Below are positions 57,579-64,000 of a DNA stretch of 64,000 bases, piece after piece. The position numbers and the translations under genes are program-made. The notes under the pieces were generated by a model. It was not told the DNA's origin and made no database searches. It worked only from the letters and a program-made list of their open reading frames with translations. Numbering within the stretch: position 1 is the first letter of the stretch; each line of letters opens with the position of its first letter. This DNA comes from Linnemannia elongata (lineage: Eukaryota > Mortierellomycota > Mortierellomycetes > Mortierellales > Mortierellaceae). The stretch lies in the NCBI GenBank assembly GCA_036320915.1, contig JAXBDG010000003.1:930001-994000 (forward strand), given 5' to 3'.

Positions 57579-58790
57579 ATGGACAATGCACCAACGCCAA
57601 CTCTGCCTGGATTCCTCCGTCCGGAAGCGAGAACGAGCAGAGCCCACCATCAGCACCAGGCCTTTGAAGGCATCGAAAGTCAAGAAGCTGACCGCCTGGA
57701 ACTTGCCTATGGCAGAGACGAGACTCTCTTCTCGTTTCGCGAGGCTACACTACCCCACACAGTAAAACTCAACCGCTGTAAGATCAATTGCTTCTGCTTC
57801 ATGTGTTCTGTGTGCCGTGTGCTGTGTGAATTTTATCTCAGAAATGCACACCGTGCTTTGCAATCGACGCTTTCGCCTTACGTATGCACTACTCTATATC
57901 TAACCACTCTGTTGCCTATCTCCTATTTCCACAATATAGACTCCAACGTGCTTCCATACCATCACTCGCGAGTTATGGTGAACGGTCCAATGCCATTCAT
58001 GAATGCCAACAGGATCACAGCGCCACCAGCACTCCGCACCAGTCTTCCCGCAGACTTTGCAGGATACATAGCCACCCAAGCTCCTCTTCCCGAGACTCAG
58101 TCGAACTTCTGGAGGATGGTTCTCGACCAAAATGTGCACGTGATCGTTTGTTTGACGTCTGTCAGCACTGACCGGACGCGAAGGGGACACAAGGCAGAGC
58201 AATACTGGCCCAACCCAGGACAGACCGATCAGTTCGGACCCGACCTCTGGGTACGCAATCTCGACTCGACCGACAGCAACAACGAAGTTGTCTACCGCAA
58301 CCTGGAACTCTGGGACCCTTCGTCGGACGCGAATACTAGACGACCGATCTTGCTGGCTCACTATCAAGGATGGCCCGATCACGGTGTGCCTAGGAGCTCG
58401 AACAGCCTCCGCGACATCATGTACACTATCAGGAGCTGGAAGCGCAATCAGCAGGCCGTGAACAACAACAAGGACAACTATGGACCTATAATAGTTCATT
58501 GCAGTGCAGGAGTGGGTCGCACTGGAACATTTTGTGTCATTGACACGGCTCTATCGGTCTTGGAGCATATCAGGTATCCTCACTTTGCCTCTCACCCACT
58601 CCGCGATGCCAGCTTACAGGAACAAGCTGTTAACCTGATGGTCCAGGCTGAAGACGCGTACAATTGGAATCAGGAACGAGATCTTGTTTTCGAGATCCTG
58701 AACGCGTTCAGAACCGAGCGTATGCTGATGGTCCAGACCACGGGCCAATATCAGTTTTGCTACGCGGCTGTCAAGGATTTGTGCCAGTAG
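57579..58790 (+). CDS. Classical protein tyrosine phosphatase
   Basis: Two exons (57579-57777 and 57940-58790) give 349 residues. The intron splits the Tyr codon of NRYSNVLPYHHSRV, the phosphotyrosine-recognition motif. Other marks are YIATQAPLPETQSNFWRMV, the WPD loop (QGWPDHGVP), the P-loop HCSAGVGRTGTF with catalytic Cys and Arg, and the Q-loop region MVQTTGQYQFCY. The order and length fit the Pyp/Ptp1 group of fungal phosphatases, which remove phosphate from tyrosine, for example on MAP kinases; the target here is unknown. The ATG is chosen after an AACAAC-rich leader, and the N-terminal 45 residues are not conserved. No regulatory domain is present. Confidence 0.92.
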   Translation: MDNAPTPTLPGFLRPEARTSRAHHQHQAFEGIESQEADRLELAYGRDETLFSFREATLPHTVKLNRCKINCFCFMCSVCRVLCEFYLRNAHRALQSTLSPYVCTTLYLTTLLPISYFHNIDSNVLPYHHSRVMVNGPMPFMNANRITAPPALRTSLPADFAGYIATQAPLPETQSNFWRMVLDQNVHVIVCLTSVSTDRTRRGHKAEQYWPNPGQTDQFGPDLWVRNLDSTDSNNEVVYRNLELWDPSSDANTRRPILLAHYQGWPDHGVPRSSNSLRDIMYTIRSWKRNQQAVNNNKDNYGPIIVHCSAGVGRTGTFCVIDTALSVLEHIRYPHFASHPLRDASLQEQAVNLMVQAEDAYNWNQERDLVFEILNAFRTERMLMVQTTGQYQFCYAAVKDLCQ

Positions 58791-61230
58791 TTTTCTCCAC
58801 CCTTTCCCCCCCTCCTCCCTAAAAAATAATCTGAGAAATCGTGGACGTGACGCGACGGACGCGTTTAGGCGATAGGCGTGTTTACTCCCATGTCCAGACA
58901 AAAATAATTTTCCTTTCCCTTATTTCTTGACTCCACCGAGCCCAATGTGGCAAAGTGGCAAAATAAAGTGCGGAAAATAAAAAATAAAGAAAACTTAAAA
59001 ATGCAGAAAAAACAGGGGTGACGAGAAGAGGAGGGGGAGGGGGGGAAGCAAGATAGGGAGGAGGGCAGGGGAAGAAAAGTAAAGGAAAGGGAACGAGTCT
59101 CCCTCTCCCCGTCTCTTGCTTACTCCCCTCTTCGGTAGCATAAACCCCTATGCGTTGCCGAGGAGACAAAAAAAAGAAGGAAAACAATGACTCCGATGTT
59201 GTTTTCCTCGCCACTGCCTCCATCTCTTGTGTTTTCTATTTTACTTTACGCGCACGCGTCAAGAGCGAAAAAAGTAAACAAAGAAAAAGGCAGAGTGCAG
59301 AGTGCACGGTTCCAAGTTATGTGTATTTTAGATTCTGTGTGCATCTGTGTCTGAGTGTTTGTGTGTGTAATGTGTCCGACACGGTTTGTAGAGAAGAGCA
59401 GGCTCAAGTGCTTTTTTTTTTCGAGCGGAAGAAAGTACGAAAAGTTCCATACATTTCAGCTGCGCGTTTGGAGGCCCAGCGTGTGCTTGTATGTTTGTTC
59501 TTGTTGTTTTGTATTCTCCAGGGTTCCTTTCGCTTCTTTATCTTTTTGCGCCCCATCCCTTTTTCTTTTAGGCTCATGGAAGTACAAGAACGCAAGAAAA
59601 CAAACGACAAATCCAGCCAACTAGTACAGAGAGATTAGTCCCTGAGTTGGAGGGAGAAAAAAAAGCGAGAAGAGTACAAGAGGGACTGGGAACACAAGAA
59701 GAAAAAAAAGGAAGTAACAATCAAAGCACACACACACACTCGGTCTTGCTAGTTATTTTTATGCAAAGTCTATTTTTACGCCGACAGGTGGCAGTGCAGT
59801 CAACAAGTGAGGGAGGAGTGGGACATAGGGACTGGGAGCGAGGCAATAGTGGATATGTTCCACACTGAACAAAGAAAGGAAAGCAAAAAATAGCGTATGC
59901 CATGTGCTTGTAGCTTGTACGACGTTGAAAAAAAAGAAAAAAAAAAGAGAGCGGTAAAAATAGGACTTCGGCAAGCAAAAGTTGTAAACAACAGAGGGCG
60001 GCTTGGGCAAGATACAAAATGGAAAGAGGAAAAATGAGATGGGTGATTCCCATTCATGCAGATCTTGACGACTTCCACACCGTGTAACAATACGAAAAGA
60101 AGAGAAGACGAAAGGAAATAGCTGTAGGAAGATTGTAAAAATAAGGAGGCTGTGAAAAAAAAAAAAAAAAAAAAAAAAAAAAGAAGGCAGAGAGAATAGG
60201 AAAGAGAGGAGCAAAAAAAGATTTGGTGCCTGTGCGGGGCCAAAAATAAGGTGGAAAAGGGAAAGGGAAGCTGGGAAGAAAGAAAAACAAGATGGAGGGG
60301 TACAGGGAAGAAGGAAAAAAAGGGAGGGAAAACACACACACACACAGATACATACACAAAACAAGCGACATCAACATGCAAAACAACAACACGCATCTTG
60401 CTACGCTACCGACAAAATAGCACCATCGCAAGCACACACACACTGACACAGAGATACACAAACAGTGCGCGGATAAAATCAACAATGAGAAACATACGGT
60501 CCAGGCGTATCACAAGGGCCAACAATAGTGAAAAAAGTTGTATTTTTGGATTTTCGCAACTCGACGCCCCCCTTTCTGTGAGCGCACAAAAAAAAAATAC
60601 CTAAAAACAACGTGAGAATCTCTGAGCAAAGGGTCGACCAGAGCATAGTCAATGGATCAAATCGCAAAGCGTGACCTACCCTATACATATATCGCTCTCT
60701 CAAAAGTAGAAGAAAATAGCGATAAACAAAACATGGACCGGGCTGAGTCGTCTGTCCCTTGTCTGCTCTATTCCTATCGTACCTTCGATCGCGCGCGCGA
60801 AAACATGCATTGTCGAGTCGTCACCTTTCTTCTTTTTCGAAAGAAGGCATGTTTGAACACCAATTGACTAATAACACCTCTCTCCATTTCTGTTTTCATC
60901 TCTTGCGATAAACATTGTCTGACATCGCCTCATTCGCGCGCGGTCGGTACTTTTAGTTTCATGCCTAATGCTCTTTGACAACGCGTTATTTTTATACAAA
61001 ACAAAAGGAAGACTATCTAACATCTGTACCTAATTAATGGATCCTTCTGTCTCTCGGTCATTCACATCCACATCAAAATGAAGACTGAGGGGAGGGGCGG
61101 AAAAAACACGATGGGCAGAGGGCAGGGTTGGCGTTGAGGGACAATGCTAGGAATAGGGGAAAGAAAAGAAGACAGGGGAAAGGGTGGTGGACAGGACGGA
61201 TTGGAAATGGGCGTGTATGCGTGGTATGTA

Positions 61231-61268
61231 AGTATGTATGTATGTATGTATGTATGTATGTATGTATG
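61231..61268. repeat. (TATG)n microsatellite
   Basis: About nine perfect TATG units in the gene-poor region. Confidence 0.93.
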
Positions 61269-63518
61269 CTTGTATGTTCTTATGTGTGTTGCATGGTTGC
61301 GTGGTTCAATTGATAGATGGGCATCTCCAATTGTCCCCCCCCCCAATCGTCTCTCCCACCCCTTCTATCCCTATCTTCATCACTCCGACCTGTTTTGTCT
61401 CTCTTTCGATTGAAGGTTAGCTTGGCTAGGGCAATTTTGGATGAGACAATTGATCCGCTTGGTAATGGTGGCAAAAGGATGCCGCGCGGGAAAGAAGACG
61501 GCGGACAGGGCAGCCTGGGGTGTTTGTGCAAGGACTGGGGAAAACGTGGCCCTCTCGGGAAACAACTCTGTCGCATGTCTGGGAGGCCGCAGTCGTTTTC
61601 TTTTTTCCAGTTTGGATCGGGGTCGTGGCTAAGGGAGGGATTGTTGGACCAAGTCCCAATCGATGACATGGGTTCCATATGTCACAAAAGATACTCTCCC
61701 TCCCATCCTTCTCTCCCCTCTCTGTCTCTCACCTGTTCGTTCTCCTTACTGTCTATCCTTCGTGCCGAGGGAGAAGGGGGGAGGATCCCTGCAAGCTGAC
61801 GAGTGATGTTCCTGATTACCAGTAACGATCCTTTTTTTTGTGCTCTCGGCCGTAGTCGAGGTCGATGCGAGAGCATGGCCATGGATAAAAAGAGTCATAA
61901 CACAACAAGAATGAGGGGCACAGGTCGAGGGGGCGGTGTGCCGGCGGGCTGTCAATTGAGAGAGAGCGTTCTTTCCCGCGGGTGGATGTTCACAACAAGA
62001 AACAACAAGAAGCTCTCTTTTCTCTTCATCCTTGTCTTTTTAGCGTTTTGTCGACCGCAATCGTACGCACAAACATAATCGTGAACAAGGAACATTTAAA
62101 TCGGTTTATTTGTGTATTCTATTTAGTCCTTCCTTCGTCGTGTTTAACAGTTGGATATCGTCGTTATTGAATCGACTCTATTGAACAACAATCATGCCTT
62201 TTTGCGCGTCTGTTCTTTCTGTCTTTGCCTCCCAACCCCTTTTACTGCTCCCTGACGCTGTTGCTGCGTGCCTGCCCTGTTTTGTTGTTGCTTACTTTTT
62301 CTGTAATACTTCTTCAACTTTTCATGTCAACTAAAAGGTGCTGATATCAGGTTCATAACTATTCATGTTCCTGTCAATAGACGCTTTGTTGATATTGTCG
62401 TTTTTTGTTTCTCGAGCACGAAAACGACAATAACTCGATTGTAAGGGGGAAGGGACTAGAACTTCATATTTGCCACCACTACAACCACCACCACCACTCT
62501 GCCATCATCATCCAACCCGAGGAGTCCTCCTCCTTCCTCCTTCCTCCTTCCTCCTCCCCATTCGTCATTTCTCACTCCCTTTTTTTCGATTTTTGTATTC
62601 TTTCAACTAATATCTTACTTGTCCTTTCAGCGGATTCGCTGACAAGTTTAACAAGTTTTGTTTTTAACTATTCGTTGGGAAACGAGTAAAGTGAACGACA
62701 GCATCGAGACCATCTAAACCCTTGGACAAAAATACTCGCTTTTGGGTTGAACGAGAGAAGGCAATTGGGCCCGATTCGATGGTCAAAGAATAAGAAGAAA
62801 TAATGAAAGAGAAGAGGCGAGGCGATGTATAGGTCCTGACGACATGACCCTGATAGCCGTGATGCTTTACCCTTTGCTTGTTGGTTCGTTTATGTTTCTT
62901 GATGAAAGTCGCTTTGGAGCTTATTTTTGTTGTTTTTTGTTTTTTGTTTTTCTCACTCGTCTGACGAGACGAGGTTTGTTCTATTTCTTTTTTTGACGAA
63001 AAGGAAGAAGTGAAAGTAGACAGTTTCATTTCTTTGGATAAAGAGAACGGAAGTGATAAACGACAAAAATACTTGGACATGATGGGTGTTTGGAAGCTAG
63101 AGAGAGAGAGCAGACGAGCAAAAAGAGAGACAATGAGAGAGTGAATAATCAAGCGACAATCCCAAGGACGACTATGGCTCCTATTAAGAATAAAGCGAGG
63201 TATTGTCTGTCGTGTCATCAATAATATCAATAGGGGATATACGACGCAGCGGCAGCAGTATTGAGCATCCACCTCCCACTAACAAATACAAGATTTACAT
63301 AGTAACAGAAACAACAAACAACAAAAACCATGGCCGTCCGAGAGTACACAAGAGGGCGCATACCTCGGATGGAAGAATATATGTTCGTTTTATTTTATTT
63401 TTCATTCAGTTCAGTTGAAAAGTGTCTATTTCCATCTCCCCCCCTTTTTACTCTGTACTCATTCTCTTGCTGATTGTATCTAGCCCAACCCTTCCTTCCT
63501 TCTCCTTCCCTCAACGTG

Positions 63519-63527
63519 TATAAAAAG
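63519..63527 (+). promoter_or_regulatory. TATA box of a gene beyond the right edge
   Basis: TATAAAAAG is followed by a long CT-rich leader with AACAACAAC, as before other starts in this window. No start codon with a coding frame follows before 64000, so the coding region should begin outside. Confidence 0.5.
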
Positions 63528-64000
63528 CGTGGCCATTCCCCCCCCTCATTCCTCTTTTTTTTTCTTTCTTCTCTTCACCTCACTTTTCTCATCAAAAACA
63601 ACAACAACAAAAAAAAAAACTCTCATCTTGTATATATCTACACACCTTCACTCTCTCTTTCTTGCTCATACTCTTGTTCATACTCTCTTCTTCATCCTCA
63701 ACCCCATTTTGCTGTTCGCATTTTTTTCTGCATATCGCATACTCCATCCATCTCTTTATTGTACATATCAACAACCAAGCAAAACAAAAAAACCCTTTTT
63801 GTATCTCCTGCCTTTTCTCTCTCTCTCTCTTTCTCGTTTGTATCTATCTATCTATCCCTCGCCCTTGCCTTTTCGTCTTCCGGCTTCCCCCCTTTTCTTT
63901 CTTTCTTTCTAACCATCACGGAATAAAGTTGTCCTCCAGCGCTCACTTGTTCCTTTACTCTTTATCACTCCTTCTTCACTCAGCGCTCTTTTTTTTTCTT

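Larger units (their letters stand above)
58791..64000. other. Long gene-poor region leading to a promoter at the right edge
   Basis: I see no supportable protein gene in 5.2 kb. Open frames here are Phe/Ser/Lys-rich translations of simple sequence. Contents include an A run of about 28 nt (60155-60182), a (TATG)n repeat, TCCTTCC repeats near 62526-62556, and from 63420 on a CT-rich leader with a TATA box. It is probably the long upstream region of a gene beyond the right edge; a non-coding transcript cannot be excluded. Confidence 0.5.

Noticed and set aside
59150..59638. A 162-codon plus-strand frame after the phosphatase gene
   Set aside because: Lys/Phe/Cys-rich simple-sequence translation without codon bias, a leader or splice support.
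59759..60485. Overlapping minus-strand open frames of about 140-200 codons
   Set aside because: They are Phe/Ser/Leu-rich translations of an A-rich plus strand with homopolymers in all frames, with no conserved motif.
61128..61420. Frames with Tyr-Val-Cys-Met repeats
   Set aside because: They are translations of the (TATG)n microsatellite.

Overview
The window looks like chromosomal DNA of a filamentous, early-diverging fungus; a Mortierella-type Mucoromycota is my best guess. The signs are several short GT-AG introns per gene, CT-rich leaders before start codons, proteins rich in Ser/Gln/His/Asn runs, and a gene set (Dnmt2, PARG, Cch1, SSB-type Hsp70, Trm5, Gna1, Med31) that fits a fungus. 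The placement is inference; no rRNA or marker gene is present. All exon joins were worked out by hand from splice sites, reading phase and family motifs.

Left part (1-24574): the 3' end of an unrecognised gene; a small secreted GPI-anchor-like cysteine protein (-); a long Atos-family protein (+); the GPI ethanolamine phosphate transferase Gpi13/PIG-O (+); a Ser-rich orphan (+); the ribosome-associated Hsp70 SSB (-) diverging from the tRNA cytosine methyltransferase Dnmt2 (+); an F-box/WD40 ubiquitin-ligase receptor (+); and a protein with two CDGSH iron-sulfur motifs (-).

Mobile island (24575-32782): a DIRS-type tyrosine-recombinase retrotransposon with identical 123-nt inverted terminal repeats and an internal complementary region. 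Its gag-like gene is cut by a nested hAT DNA transposon (25464-29281) with a perfect 8-bp target duplication and roughly 200-bp terminal inverted repeats built from TTCGA units. The DIRS element sits in what was a short divergent promoter between the CDGSH gene and trm5. A GGGAAAC heptamer lies where gag must shift by -1 into the reverse transcriptase frame.

Right part (32783-64000): Trm5 tRNA methyltransferase (+), glucosamine-6-phosphate acetyltransferase Gna1 (-), a large MscS-type mechanosensitive channel (+) that seems to need a 4-nt micro-exon, Mediator subunit Med31 (-), poly(ADP-ribose) glycohydrolase with a PIP-box-like motif (+), the 15-exon voltage-gated calcium channel Cch1 (-), and a classical protein tyrosine phosphatase (+). 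The last 5.2 kb has no gene I can support and ends in a TATA-bearing, CT-rich leader pointing out of the window.

Most genes are unrelated housekeeping or signalling genes and form no operon-like system. Two loose themes are tRNA modification (Dnmt2 and Trm5) and calcium or membrane-tension signalling (MscS channel and Cch1, about 5 kb apart). The most novel material is the nested DIRS/hAT structure with its possible frameshift site, the micro-exon, and the PIP-box candidate in PARG.
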